Below are positions 17,765-26,818 of a stretch of 64,000 bases of DNA, piece after piece. The position numbers and the translations under genes were made by a program. Below the pieces are notes generated by a model, which was not told the DNA's origin, searched no databases, and saw only the letters and a program-made list of their open reading frames with translations. Positions within the stretch are counted from its first letter, which is position 1; each line of letters opens with the position of its first letter. This DNA comes from Pseudomonas tumuqii. Lineage in GTDB: Bacteria > Pseudomonadota > Gammaproteobacteria > Pseudomonadales > Pseudomonadaceae. The stretch lies in assembly GCF_013184545.1 (NCBI RefSeq), contig NZ_JAAOJA010000007.1, positions 124,001-188,000 on the forward strand. The letters run 5' to 3'.

Positions 17765-18862
17765 ATGGATCTTTTTAGAAAGCTTTTCCGATTCTGTTTG
17801 ATATATGGCCCTGGTCGGGCTTTTGTTAAGGCTGTCGGGCGCACGAGGTGGACGCTGCGGCTTAAGCTAGTGCTGTCCCCTTTTAAGCGCTCTGATAAAT
17901 TTATCGCCGTTGTGGGCTGTGGTCAGTTTGCATTTTCTACGATTGCTTTTTTTCTAACAAAAAGGCACGGCGAGTGTATCAAGGTTGCTCTTGATATCGA
18001 TGAGAAGGCAGTTAATACATTTTCGGCCTGCTATGGCGCTGATGTTGTACTGACGAATCCAGCTAGTAAATTTTTATTGCCCGACGTGAAACTGGTTTAT
18101 GTTGCCTCTAATCACGCCAGCCATACTGATTATGCGCTGCGTTGCTTGGATGCGGGGATTGATGTTTATATAGAGAAGCCGATCTGCGTATCTAGGGAAC
18201 AGTACGAGGCGCTAAGAGTCGCTATTTTGAAAGCGCAGTCAAAAGTCTATTTTGGTTATAATCGTCCGTTTTCCGCTGCTGTCAAGGAGTTAAAGAAGCA
18301 CATTAAGCCCACTGCTTTTACGCTTAATTGTGTGGTTATGGGGCATTTGATCCCGGAGGATCATTGGTATAGAGAGCCCGCCGAAGGTACGCGTGTGTGC
18401 GGTAACTTAGGCCATTGGATAGACCTCTCATGGCACTTGCTGAATTGCGCTGGCGGGGTGAGGTTTCTTGATATTCTGATTGCCTATTCTAATATTGAAA
18501 CGCCTGACGATAACATATCGGTAGTTTTGACCTCGGATCGAGGCGATTTGATTACGCTAACCCTCACTGCAAGAGAAGAACCCTTTGAGGGGATCAGCGA
18601 AACTATTATTTTCCAGCAGGATGGTTTGTTTGTAAAGGTTGATGATTTTAGGCGGGCCAGCTTCCAACTAGGCCATAAGAAATTTAACCGCCGCTATTGG
18701 CCTAAAGATGTTGGTCATCAAAAGGCTGTTAGTCAACCTTTTGATGGTGACACGCGTAATGTGAGCGAAGTACTTTGCTCTACGGAGCTTATGCTGGAAA
18801 TAATGGAAATGGTGAGGGCCAATAAGGCAAGCTCGCGCTTCGATATAGATGGAAAATTATGA
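17765..18862 (+). CDS. Gfo/Idh/MocA-family oxidoreductase
   Basis: This 365-residue protein has an N-terminal region of about 40 residues followed by the Rossmann entry IAVVGCGQFAFSTIAFF. The family signature is DVYIEKPICVSREQY near residue 138. Its stop overlaps the start of the two-domain dehydrogenase, whose C-terminal half is of the same family and also carries an EKP motif. The two are probably partner enzymes in one sugar conversion, because both have a middle segment with a conserved DHW (PEDHWY here, PADHWT there). It belongs to the AT-rich end of the island, and GC rises in the next gene. Confidence 0.82.
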   Translation: MDLFRKLFRFCLIYGPGRAFVKAVGRTRWTLRLKLVLSPFKRSDKFIAVVGCGQFAFSTIAFFLTKRHGECIKVALDIDEKAVNTFSACYGADVVLTNPASKFLLPDVKLVYVASNHASHTDYALRCLDAGIDVYIEKPICVSREQYEALRVAILKAQSKVYFGYNRPFSAAVKELKKHIKPTAFTLNCVVMGHLIPEDHWYREPAEGTRVCGNLGHWIDLSWHLLNCAGGVRFLDILIAYSNIETPDDNISVVLTSDRGDLITLTLTAREEPFEGISETIIFQQDGLFVKVDDFRRASFQLGHKKFNRRYWPKDVGHQKAVSQPFDGDTRNVSEVLCSTELMLEIMEMVRANKASSRFDIDGKL

Positions 18863-21003
18863 AGCAGATTCTACAAGATTTGGCTAAAGGCGAAACGCTA
18901 TTAAAAGGCGCTCCTGCGCCCTTTGTAACGCGTGATGCGCTGGTTATCTCCAGCACAGTGACGTTGGTATCTGCCGGTACCGAGCGAATGCTGGTCGACT
19001 TCGGTCGTGCGTCATATCTGGAGAAAGCACGCCAGCAGCCTGAAAAGGTCAAAATGGTTCTGGAGAAGATCCAGACCGATGGGTTGCTGACGACCGTTGA
19101 TGCGGTGCAATCCAAACTGTCGCAACCGCTGCCTCTGGGTTATTGCAATGTCGGTGTGGTTGCAGAAGTTGGAAAGGGCGCTGAAGGGTTCAAACCTGGT
19201 GACCGGGTTGTATCCAATGGCGCCCATGCCGATGTGGTTCGCGTCCCTAAAAATCTTTGCGCCAAGGTACCGGCCTCGGTCGCGGATGAAGAAGCGGCCT
19301 TTGTCGTGGTTGCCAGTATCGGTTTGCAGGGCATCCGTTTAGCAGAACCGACCTTGGGTGAAGCCTTTGTCGTGACTGGCGTTGGCTTAATCGGGTTGCT
19401 GACCGTGCAGCTTTTGCGTGCCCAGGGCTGTCGTGTCTTAGCCATCGATTTCGATGAGTCCAAGTTGGAATTGGCTCGCCAGTTCGGTGCGCAAACCTGC
19501 AATCCCGGAAAAGGAGAAGATCCGGTCGCCGCGGGAATGGCTTTCAGTCGTGGCCATGGCGTGGATGGGGTCATTATTACGGCTTCGACCAAGGCCAGCG
19601 ATCCGGTGATCCAGGCGGCGCGGATGAGCCGCAAGCGCGGGCGCATCGTTCTGGTTGGCGTTACGGGCCTCGAACTGAATCGCGCCGACTTCTACGAGAA
19701 GGAGCTGACGTTCCAGGTCTCATGTTCTTACGGACCCGGTCGTTATGACCCTGTCTACGAGCAGCAGGGGCATGACTACCCTTATGGCTTTGTGCGTTGG
19801 ACTGAACAGCGTAATTTCGAGGCGGTGCTGGACATGATGGCCAGCGGTAGCTTGGACGTTAAGCCGCTGATCACCCACTGCTTTGCTTTTGAAGATGCGG
19901 TCAATGCCTACGATATGCTGACTACGGACAAATCAGCCCTGGGTATTTTGTTGAAGTACAGCAGCGAGGCAAGCACTCGCTATCAGCGCACGGTGCCGTT
20001 AACGGCTGGTGGCACCTTTGCCCCCGAGCGACCAGTTACCGGGTTTATTGGCGCAGGTAATTATGCCTCACGGGTTCTGATTCCAGCCTTCAAGGCCGCG
20101 GGTGCGCAGTTCCATACCATCGCTACCTCGGGTGGAATCAATGGGGTGATTCACGGCGAGAAAGCCGGGTTTGCTCATGCGACTACTGACACTCAGGGAA
20201 TGCTGGAAAATCCTGAGGTCAACACTGTCGTTATCGTCACTCAACACAATACTCATGCTCGTTTTGTTCAGGCTGCGTTAGCGGCCGGCAAGCATGTTTT
20301 CGTTGAGAAACCCCTGGCCATCACGCCGGAGGAATTGGCGAGCGTCGAGTCCGCCTATGCGGTCGCGCAGAGCAGTGGAAAGCCTGCTCGATTAATGGTC
20401 GGCTTCAATCGCCGTTTTGCGCCTCAAGTACAGAAAATGAAGGCATTGCTGGCGACGGTCAAAGAGCCGAAGACCTTTATGATGACGATGAATGCCGGAG
20501 CCATACCTGCTGACCACTGGACACAGGATAATCAGGTCGGTGGTGGACGCATCATCGGTGAAGCCTGCCATTACATCGACCTGATGCGCTTCCTGGCTGG
20601 TAGCGAAATCGTTTCCGTGCAATGTCGCCGTATGGGCGATCATCCCGGGGTTTCGATTACGGAGGATAAAGCGGCCATTACGCTTGGTTTTGCCGATGGC
20701 TCTTTCGGCACTATCCACTATTTGGCCAATGGTGCGGCGAGCTTCCCCAAGGAGCGGGTCGAGGTGTTTGCGGCCGGACGTGTATTGCAGTTGGATAACT
20801 TCCGCAAGCTCAAGGCTTTTGGCTGGCCGGGCTTCAAGCGAATGAACCTGTGGCGGCAAGACAAAGGCCAGCAGGAATGCTGCAAGCGTTTTCTGCAGTC
20901 TATCCAGTCGGGAGGCGACAACCCTATTCCCGTGGAAGAAATTTTCGAAGTGGCCAGGGTTTCGATTGAAGTGGCCGATTTGCTACGCAGCCAAAAGGAT
21001 TGA
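18859..21003 (+). CDS. Two-domain oxidoreductase: zinc-type alcohol dehydrogenase fused to Gfo/Idh/MocA
   Basis: This 714-residue fusion has residues 1 to about 370 forming a medium-chain dehydrogenase of the zinc ADH class (VSAGTERMLVDFGRASYLEKARQQPEKV at the start, VTGVGLIGLLTVQLL as the Rossmann site). Residues from about 390 form a Gfo/Idh/MocA domain (TGFIGAGNYASRVLIPAF, VFVEKPLAIT). Such fusions occur in bacterial polysaccharide loci next to heparinase-like genes, as here. I infer a two-step oxidation or epimerisation of a nucleotide sugar or lipid-linked sugar. The start overlaps the preceding gene by four bases. Substrate unknown. Confidence 0.85.
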   Translation: MKQILQDLAKGETLLKGAPAPFVTRDALVISSTVTLVSAGTERMLVDFGRASYLEKARQQPEKVKMVLEKIQTDGLLTTVDAVQSKLSQPLPLGYCNVGVVAEVGKGAEGFKPGDRVVSNGAHADVVRVPKNLCAKVPASVADEEAAFVVVASIGLQGIRLAEPTLGEAFVVTGVGLIGLLTVQLLRAQGCRVLAIDFDESKLELARQFGAQTCNPGKGEDPVAAGMAFSRGHGVDGVIITASTKASDPVIQAARMSRKRGRIVLVGVTGLELNRADFYEKELTFQVSCSYGPGRYDPVYEQQGHDYPYGFVRWTEQRNFEAVLDMMASGSLDVKPLITHCFAFEDAVNAYDMLTTDKSALGILLKYSSEASTRYQRTVPLTAGGTFAPERPVTGFIGAGNYASRVLIPAFKAAGAQFHTIATSGGINGVIHGEKAGFAHATTDTQGMLENPEVNTVVIVTQHNTHARFVQAALAAGKHVFVEKPLAITPEELASVESAYAVAQSSGKPARLMVGFNRRFAPQVQKMKALLATVKEPKTFMMTMNAGAIPADHWTQDNQVGGGRIIGEACHYIDLMRFLAGSEIVSVQCRRMGDHPGVSITEDKAAITLGFADGSFGTIHYLANGAASFPKERVEVFAAGRVLQLDNFRKLKAFGWPGFKRMNLWRQDKGQQECCKRFLQSIQSGGDNPIPVEEIFEVARVSIEVADLLRSQKD

Positions 21004-21010
21004 CTGGGGC

Positions 21011-22672
21011 ATGGGCCTTAAACACATCGATCGTCTAGCTAGTACGCTGAGGTATTTGACTGCGGAGCAAGTCATCTACCGGCTGTATTATCGCGCTCGT
21101 TCATTGCGGGTCGAACCTGTGAAGGACGTGGCCCTGCGATCATCGATGAGATGGGCATCGCCTGGGTTTATTCAACAATCTACCTCTGATGGCCTCGAGT
21201 TTTCGTTTCTTGGAGCGAAGGGGCGTATCGACGATTTGGGTTGGAATGCCGCGCAGCACAGCAAGCTGTGGCTGTATAACCTGCATTATCTGGACGACCT
21301 GAATGCCGTCGGGATCGATGAGCAGAATACCCTGGCTCGCGCTCTGGTGAACCGATGGATAGAGGCTAATCCGCCGCCGTCCGGCAATGGCTGGGAACCC
21401 TATCCGCTTTCGCTGCGGATCGTAAATCTGGTCAAGTGGTTTGCTCGCCAGGAGGCTTTGGAGCCGCATTGGCTCGCAAGCCTGGCTATGCAAATGCAGG
21501 CGCTTACCAAGCAGATTGAATATCACATCCTGGGTAACCATCTGTTTGCCAATGGCAAGGCACTGGTATTCGGTGGCAGCTATCTGGCCGGGCCAGATGC
21601 CGAGCGATGGCTGGCAAAGGGGCTCCAGATTCTCGATCGGGAGGTTAAGGAGCAGTTTCTTGAAGATGGCGCGCATTTCGAGCTATCGCCCATGTACCAC
21701 GCTACTTTGTTGTGGGATATGTGTGACCTGGTGAATTTGGCTGAGCGGGTCGATTTGCCTGAGCTAAAGGCGCGTCTGCCCGAGTGGCGCGCAGTGGTTA
21801 CGCGCGGATTGCTCTGGCTGCGCAGTATGCAGCACCCGGATGGCGGGATTTCATTCTTCAATGATGCCGCCTTCGATATTGCGCCTCTTCTGTCCGACTT
21901 GGAGGTTTATGCCTCCAGATTAAGCGGCTGCTTGCCCGTCGCCGAGAATAGTCCGGCAGCGGCTTTTGCCGTTATCCACCACGCGCAAAGCGGTTATGCC
22001 GCGATCAATCTAGGGGACGGCCACAAAGCCTTGTTAGACCTGGCGAAAGTTGGCCCCGACTATCAGCCAGGGCATGCTCATGCCGATACGCTCAGCTTTG
22101 AGCTAAGTCTTTTCGGGCAACGGATTTTCGTCAATTCGGGCACATCCCGATACGGGGAAGATGCGGAGCGTCATCGTCAACGCAGTACCGCTGCGCATAA
22201 TACGGTTGAAGTGGCGGGGGAGAACTCCTCGGAGGTGTGGGCAGGCTTTCGTGTAGCAAGGCGAGCCTTTCCGGTGCTGGAAGCCTTGGCTGCGGATGCT
22301 GAGCAGATTCGTGTTCGCGCCTACCACACGGGCTATCGCCGCCTGAAGGGTAAAAACCTGCATCGGCGAGAGTGGCTTTTTAGCGCTAATGGCTGTCAGG
22401 TCATTGATGAGATCACAGGGGCTTATGGCAATGCTGTGGCCAGGTTGCACGTGCATCCTGACGTGATTTTTGCGTGGAGTGGCGAGGCGCTGGTTGCTGT
22501 GCTGGGTGAAGGGCAGCAGATTCGCGTGGTGATCGAGGGTGCTTCCTCGGTAAAGCTTCAGCCATCAAGCTGGCATCCTACGTTCGGTTCGACGATTCCC
22601 TGTCAATGCATCGTTGCCGAGTGTTCCTCAGGCAAGTTGATGACGCATATTAGTTGGAGTGGTTCTGTTTGA
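21011..22672 (+). CDS. Heparinase II/III-family protein
   Basis: This 553-residue protein begins KHIDRLASTLRYLTAEQ, has an alpha-helical toroid domain with LYNLHYLDDLNA and NGWEPYPLSLRIVNLVKW, and a beta-sandwich C-terminal half with PGHAHADTLSFEL and GTSRYGEDAERHRQR-like stretches. This is the layout of heparinase II/III and alginate-lyase-like PL families. I see no clear N-terminal signal peptide, which is odd for a polysaccharide lyase. ATG at 21011 is chosen over an upstream start at 20966 that would lie deep in the previous gene. Members in O-antigen loci may trim or modify uronic-acid polymers. Confidence 0.82.
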   Translation: MGLKHIDRLASTLRYLTAEQVIYRLYYRARSLRVEPVKDVALRSSMRWASPGFIQQSTSDGLEFSFLGAKGRIDDLGWNAAQHSKLWLYNLHYLDDLNAVGIDEQNTLARALVNRWIEANPPPSGNGWEPYPLSLRIVNLVKWFARQEALEPHWLASLAMQMQALTKQIEYHILGNHLFANGKALVFGGSYLAGPDAERWLAKGLQILDREVKEQFLEDGAHFELSPMYHATLLWDMCDLVNLAERVDLPELKARLPEWRAVVTRGLLWLRSMQHPDGGISFFNDAAFDIAPLLSDLEVYASRLSGCLPVAENSPAAAFAVIHHAQSGYAAINLGDGHKALLDLAKVGPDYQPGHAHADTLSFELSLFGQRIFVNSGTSRYGEDAERHRQRSTAAHNTVEVAGENSSEVWAGFRVARRAFPVLEALAADAEQIRVRAYHTGYRRLKGKNLHRREWLFSANGCQVIDEITGAYGNAVARLHVHPDVIFAWSGEALVAVLGEGQQIRVVIEGASSVKLQPSSWHPTFGSTIPCQCIVAECSSGKLMTHISWSGSV

Positions 22673-23847
22673 AGCTTTTGATTCTGAGTTTTTATTATCA
22701 TCCGGATCTTTCGGCTGGCTCTTTTCGTACGAGCGCCCTGGTTAAAGCGTTGCTTGAGCAGTTACCTGCAGATGCACAGATAGAGCTTATTACCACCCTG
22801 CCTAACCGCTATAGCTCCTTTACTAACGATGCGCCTGAGTATGAGGTTCATCCGCGGCTTACCGTTCACCGTGTTGCCTTGCCTGCTCACCAGAGTGGCA
22901 TGATCGATCAGTCTAAGGCCTTCCTCTCCTATGCGCGGGGCGTGTTAAAGCTGGTTAAGGGTAAGCAATACGATCTCGTCTATGCCACTTCTTCGCGCCT
23001 GATGACCGCCGCGCTGGGTGCGTTTGCGGCAAGCCGGTTGCGTGCGCCTCTTTACTTGGATATCCGCGATATTTTTGTGGATACGATCAAGGATGTGTTG
23101 CCCAGGAAGGTGACGTTGTTCTTGAAGCCGGTATTCTCCTTGCTGGAATCCTGGACTATCCGTCGTGCTGATAAGGTAAACTTGGTTTCGGCTGGGTTTC
23201 TTCCTTATTTCGAAAGCCGTTATCCCAAGCAGCAGTTTTCACTTTTCACCAATGGTATTGATGATGAGTTTATTCGAGCGCAACCCGGGGCTGACGTTGA
23301 GTCTGGCCAAGGTGTGCTTGATGTGGTTTATGCAGGGAACATGGGCGAAGGGCAGGGGTTGCACGCGATTATCCCCGCCTTGGCTAAGCGCTTCGAGGGG
23401 CGTCTGCGGTTCCGCTTGATTGGCGATGGTGGCAGGCGTAAGCAATTGGCCGACTCTCTGGTTGCGGTCGGTTGCAGCAATGTGGAGCTGTTGGCTCCGG
23501 TTAACCGGGATGCCTTGATCGATGAATATAAAGCAGCCGATGTGCTGTTCCTTCACCTTAACGATCACGACGCATTCAGAAAGGTTCTGCCTTCTAAACT
23601 GTTCGAGTATGCCGCACTGGGCAAGCCGATATGGGCCGGGGTGGCCGGTTATGCCTCGGAGTTTGTGACCGCCAATATTAGTAATGCGGTGACGTTTTCG
23701 CCCTGTTGCGCCGAGGAAGCGGTCAAATCTTTTGAGCAACTACAGTTGCGTACCGTGGCACGTGCCGACTTTGTCGAGAATTTTTCGCGGATCAATATCA
23801 TGAAAGACATGGCCAGCGACGTCATGGCTTCGGCAAGGAGAACTTGA
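22669..23847 (+). CDS. GT4-family glycosyltransferase (WbuB-like)
   Basis: This 392-residue GT-B-fold glycosyltransferase begins KLLILSFYYHPDLSAGSF, with a middle DVVYAGNMGEGQGLHAI and the C-terminal donor-site stretch KVLPSKLFEYAALGKPIW. The start is TTG at 22669, overlapping the heparinase stop in TTGA with GGAG about nine bases upstream; a TTG at 22654 is less likely. WbuB-type enzymes add a HexNAc-type sugar, often from UDP-sugar donors, to the lipid-linked primer. It is a candidate for the second sugar of the O-unit, probably ManNAcA. Confidence 0.85.
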   Translation: MKLLILSFYYHPDLSAGSFRTSALVKALLEQLPADAQIELITTLPNRYSSFTNDAPEYEVHPRLTVHRVALPAHQSGMIDQSKAFLSYARGVLKLVKGKQYDLVYATSSRLMTAALGAFAASRLRAPLYLDIRDIFVDTIKDVLPRKVTLFLKPVFSLLESWTIRRADKVNLVSAGFLPYFESRYPKQQFSLFTNGIDDEFIRAQPGADVESGQGVLDVVYAGNMGEGQGLHAIIPALAKRFEGRLRFRLIGDGGRRKQLADSLVAVGCSNVELLAPVNRDALIDEYKAADVLFLHLNDHDAFRKVLPSKLFEYAALGKPIWAGVAGYASEFVTANISNAVTFSPCCAEEAVKSFEQLQLRTVARADFVENFSRINIMKDMASDVMASARRT

Positions 23848-23849
23848 CG

Positions 23850-24809
23850 GTGCGTATTGTATTGACTGGCGCGAGCGGCTTTGTTGGGCGGTGTCTGCTT
23901 AATGAGCTGTTAGAGGCTGAACACCAGGTTACGGCAGTATTGCGCAGACAGGCCGATGGCGTCGATCCACGGACCAGTGTGCAGGTGATCGATGACTTTG
24001 CTCGTTCTTTGAACTGGGGGGCGCTGCTTAATGGACAGGAAATAGTTGTTCACTGCGCAGCCCGCGTTCATGTTATGAACGATACGTCATCTGACCCACT
24101 TACCGAGTTTCGCAAGGTCAATGTCGAGGGTACTTTGAACCTCGCCCGGCAGGCTGCGGCAGCGGGTGTACGCCGCTTTATCTTTATCAGCTCGATCAAG
24201 GTCAATGGTGAAGGCACCGCTTTAGCTGCGCCTTACCGCGGCGATGCTCAGCCGGCGCCGGCAGACCCGTACGGCATTTCCAAGATGGAGGCCGAGCAGG
24301 GGCTGCGTGCACTTGCAGTCGAAACCGGGATGGCGGTTGTGATTATCCGTCCGGTGCTGGTGTATGGGCCGGGGGTGAAAGCCAACTTCCTGAGCATGAT
24401 GAGCTGGCTGCACAAGGGTGTGCCTTTGCCATTTGGGGCTATCCACAACCGGCGCAGCCTGGTTGCCCTGGACAATCTGGTCGATCTGATCGTGACCTGC
24501 ATCGACCATCCCGCCGCCGCCAATCAAACCTTCCTGGTCAGCGATGGCGAGGATCTTTCGACTAGCGAGTTATTGCGCAGGATGGGCGTTGCCTTGGGGA
24601 AGCCGGCGCGCTTGTTGCCGGTGCCTAGCTGGATGCTCGAAGCGGGCGCAGCGATGCTTGGGAAAAAAGCGCTTTCCCAACGACTGTGCGGCTCGCTGCA
24701 GGTCGATATCAGCAAGACACGTGAGTTACTCAATTGGACACCGCCGGTCAGCGTCGACGAAGCGCTGCGCAAGACGGCCAAGCATTTTCTGGAACAGCAC
24801 GCGAAATGA
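23850..24809 (+). CDS. NAD-dependent epimerase/dehydratase, WbpV/WbpK-type UDP-4-keto-6-deoxy-HexNAc reductase
   Basis: This 319-residue extended SDR enzyme begins RIVLTGASGFVGRCLLNEL, has the catalytic segment FIFISSIKVNGEG with YGISKMEAEQ, and ends in a substrate domain. WbpV and WbpK-type enzymes reduce the 4-keto sugar made by WbpM to UDP-QuiNAc or UDP-FucNAc. A TTG at 23844 overlaps the preceding stop but has AAGGAG only three bases upstream. The GTG at 23850 has the same site at a nine-base spacing and is chosen. It is followed by wbpL, which initiates with such a sugar. Confidence 0.82.
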   Translation: MRIVLTGASGFVGRCLLNELLEAEHQVTAVLRRQADGVDPRTSVQVIDDFARSLNWGALLNGQEIVVHCAARVHVMNDTSSDPLTEFRKVNVEGTLNLARQAAAAGVRRFIFISSIKVNGEGTALAAPYRGDAQPAPADPYGISKMEAEQGLRALAVETGMAVVIIRPVLVYGPGVKANFLSMMSWLHKGVPLPFGAIHNRRSLVALDNLVDLIVTCIDHPAAANQTFLVSDGEDLSTSELLRRMGVALGKPARLLPVPSWMLEAGAAMLGKKALSQRLCGSLQVDISKTRELLNWTPPVSVDEALRKTAKHFLEQHAK

Positions 24810-25840
24810 GTATCTGGTGGTTGTTGCCGGCGGTTGTCGGCGTTTCGCTTTTCATGACTGGCGCGTTGCGCCGTTACGCCCTGGCCCGCAGCCTGATGGA
24901 CATTCCCAACGCCCGCAGTTCGCACTCGGTGCCGACGCCGCGTGGGGGCGGTGTGGCGATCGTGGTGAGCTTTCTGCTGGCCTTACCGTTGATGGCAGGT
25001 ATGAGCTTGATCGCTTGGCCGTTGGCCTGGGCGTTGTTGGGCGCTGGGGCGGGTATCGCCGTACTGGGCTTTCTCGATGATCACGGGCATATCGCCGCGC
25101 GCTGGCGTTTGCTTGGGCATTTCGCTGCGGCTATCTGGGCGCTGTTCTGGCTTGGTGGCTTGCCGCCGGTAGCTATGTTCGGCTTCACCTTTGATCTGGG
25201 CTGGTTCGGCCATGCGCTGGCGGCGGTGTATCTGGTGTGGCTGCTGAATTTGTATAACTTCATGGATGGCATCGATGGCATCGCCAGTGTCGAGGCGATT
25301 TGTGTCTGTCTGGGCGGGGCCTTGTTGTATGTGTCGTTGGGCATCGCAGGCTCAGCTCCATTTGCGGCTTGGGTTATGCCGATGTTGCTGGCAGCTGCGG
25401 TTACGGGCTTTTTGTTCTGGAATTTTCCGCCGGCACGGATCTTTATGGGCGACGCCGGCAGCGGTTTTTTGGGTATTACCCTGGGCGTGCTGTCATTGCA
25501 GGCGGCCTGGGTGGCGCCGCAGTTGCTGTGGAGCTGGTTGATTTTGCTCGGGGTGTTTATCGTCGATGCCACCTTTACCTTGCTGCGCCGCCTGTTGCGA
25601 GGAGACAAGGTGTATGAAGCTCACCGCAGCCACGCCTATCAGTACGCTTCGCGCCGGGTCGGTCGGCATTTGCCGGTGACTCTTATCGTGGGTGGCATCA
25701 ATCTTCTCTGGCTGTTGCCCATTGCGCTTTGGGTGGGGCTTGGCGGGGTAGACGGTTTGCTGGGGCTGTTGATTGCTTATGTGCCGTTGCTGGGGCTGGC
25801 GGTGAAATACCATGCCGGTGAGCTGGAGGTGCGGACGTGA
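24806..25840 (+). CDS. wbpL: Undecaprenyl-phosphate HexNAc-1-phosphate transferase, WbpL-type
   Basis: This 344-residue integral membrane protein belongs to the WecA/MraY family of polyisoprenyl-phosphate sugar-phosphate transferases. It has RSSHSVPTPRGGG near residue 36, LGFLDDHGHIAARWR near 87, NFMDGIDGIASVE near 150, and IFMGDAGSGFLG near 210, all expected active-site loops. It loads the first sugar of the O-unit onto undecaprenyl phosphate at the inner membrane. Its ATG at 24806 overlaps the previous stop by four bases. WbpL of P. aeruginosa serves both O-antigen forms. Confidence 0.9.
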   Translation: MSIWWLLPAVVGVSLFMTGALRRYALARSLMDIPNARSSHSVPTPRGGGVAIVVSFLLALPLMAGMSLIAWPLAWALLGAGAGIAVLGFLDDHGHIAARWRLLGHFAAAIWALFWLGGLPPVAMFGFTFDLGWFGHALAAVYLVWLLNLYNFMDGIDGIASVEAICVCLGGALLYVSLGIAGSAPFAAWVMPMLLAAAVTGFLFWNFPPARIFMGDAGSGFLGITLGVLSLQAAWVAPQLLWSWLILLGVFIVDATFTLLRRLLRGDKVYEAHRSHAYQYASRRVGRHLPVTLIVGGINLLWLLPIALWVGLGGVDGLLGLLIAYVPLLGLAVKYHAGELEVRT

Positions 25841-26433
25841 GCGAGCGCACGTTACTCGTCGTCGGCGCAGGCGGGCACGGCAAGGCGGTTGCGGAAGCGG
25901 CGCTGCTGAGTGGCGAATGGCAGCGAATCGCTTTTGCCGATGACCGTTGGCCAGAGTTGCGCGAAACCTTTGGCTGGCCGGTTGTGTCCGATGTGGCAGG
26001 GTTGGCGGCGCTGGAAATCCAGGTGGCGGGTGCTATTGCTGCGGTTGGCAATAATGCCGTGCGCGAACAATGGGTCAGGGCCATTCGTGCCGCCGGGCTG
26101 CCCTTGGTAACGGTGATGCATCCCCGGGCCTGCGTCAGTGCTGCCGCCACCATCGGTGCGGGCACGGCGATCATGGCGCTGGCGATGGTGGGCGTCGATG
26201 CGACGATTGGCGAGGCAGCTATCGTCAATGCCAATGCCACAGTCGATCACGATGCCAGCCTTGGTGATTTCGCCCATCTTGGAGTTGGTGTTCAGTTGGC
26301 CGGTGGCGTGAAGATTGGCGCCCGGGCCTGGTTGCAGGCGGGGTGTAGCGCGGGGTACCGGGTTGTGGTGGGCGACGGGGTGGTGTGTGCGCCAGGGACG
26401 GTATTGCAGGCTGATGGGTTGGTTGCTGTCTAG
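25837..26433 (+). CDS. NeuD/PglD-type sugar O- or N-acetyltransferase
   Basis: This 198-residue protein has an N-terminal Rossmann-like nucleotide-binding part (LLVVGAGGHGKAVAEAA) and a C-terminal left-handed beta-helix of hexapeptide repeats (for example IVNANATVDHDASLGDFAHL). It belongs to the NeuD/PglD/PerB acetyltransferase group. The GTG start at 25837 overlaps the wbpL stop and has GGAGG upstream. It probably acetylates a UDP-amino sugar or nonulosonic-acid intermediate. It is the last gene before a repeat-rich gap that separates wbpM. Confidence 0.85.
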   Translation: MSERTLLVVGAGGHGKAVAEAALLSGEWQRIAFADDRWPELRETFGWPVVSDVAGLAALEIQVAGAIAAVGNNAVREQWVRAIRAAGLPLVTVMHPRACVSAAATIGAGTAIMALAMVGVDATIGEAAIVNANATVDHDASLGDFAHLGVGVQLAGGVKIGARAWLQAGCSAGYRVVVGDGVVCAPGTVLQADGLVAV

Positions 26434-26506
26434 ATTGTGTGCAGGTAATGGATCAAGTGGTTGCGTGGATAAGGACGGTTGCCCGATCTCCGGTCGATGT
26501 TTTTGA

Positions 26507-26565
26507 TTGTTGAGCGGACTATGTCCGCTATCGCCGCGGGGCGCGCCTCCTACAGGGTTTGGCGG
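26507..26565. repeat. Intergenic repeat with GCGGAC/GTCCGC palindrome, copy A
   Basis: The unit has GATTGTTGAGCGGACTATGT then CCGCTATCGCCGCGGGG, and ends with CGCGCCTCCTACAGGG. The inverted repeat AGCGGAC-TAT-GTCCGCT is perfect. A similar unit lies about 120 bases downstream and another at 28.87 kb. Confidence 0.6.
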
Positions 26566-26621
26566 TGTTTGTGGCTTTTGTGGGAGGGTCAGGGCGGCGT
26601 TCCGTGACCTCGGGGTGATGT

Positions 26622-26693
26622 TTTGATTTTGGGCGGACGTTGTCCGCCATCGCGGCGGGGTCGGAACGCCGCCCGGCCCCTCCTACAGGGAGA
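26622..26693. repeat. Intergenic repeat with GGCGGAC/GTCCGCC palindrome, copy B
   Basis: Begins TTTTGATTTTGGGCGGACGT, has the perfect inverted repeat GGGCGGAC...GTCCGCC and continues through CGGGGTCGGAACGCCGCCC to CCCCTCCTACAGGG. It is closely related to copy A and to 28875-28912. Confidence 0.6.
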
Positions 26694-26818
26694 TGTGGTG
26701 CCTGTGCTTTTGTGGGTGGCGTGCATTCGCTGTTGGGTTTGCCATCAATAGTCAGTTTTTTTACCCGGCGGAGGGTTTACTTCGCTGGTTTTCAAGTTCT
26801 CAGGATTGAGGTGTTGTC

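Larger units (their letters stand above)
26434..26818. other. Repeat-rich gap upstream of wbpM
   Basis: This 385-base gap contains two related repeat units (annotated at 26507-26565 and 26622-26693). No ORF is supportable. GAGG about seven bases before the GTG at 26819 provides the wbpM ribosome binding site. A separate promoter for wbpM is likely within about 26700-26800, but I cannot place it. Confidence 0.55.
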
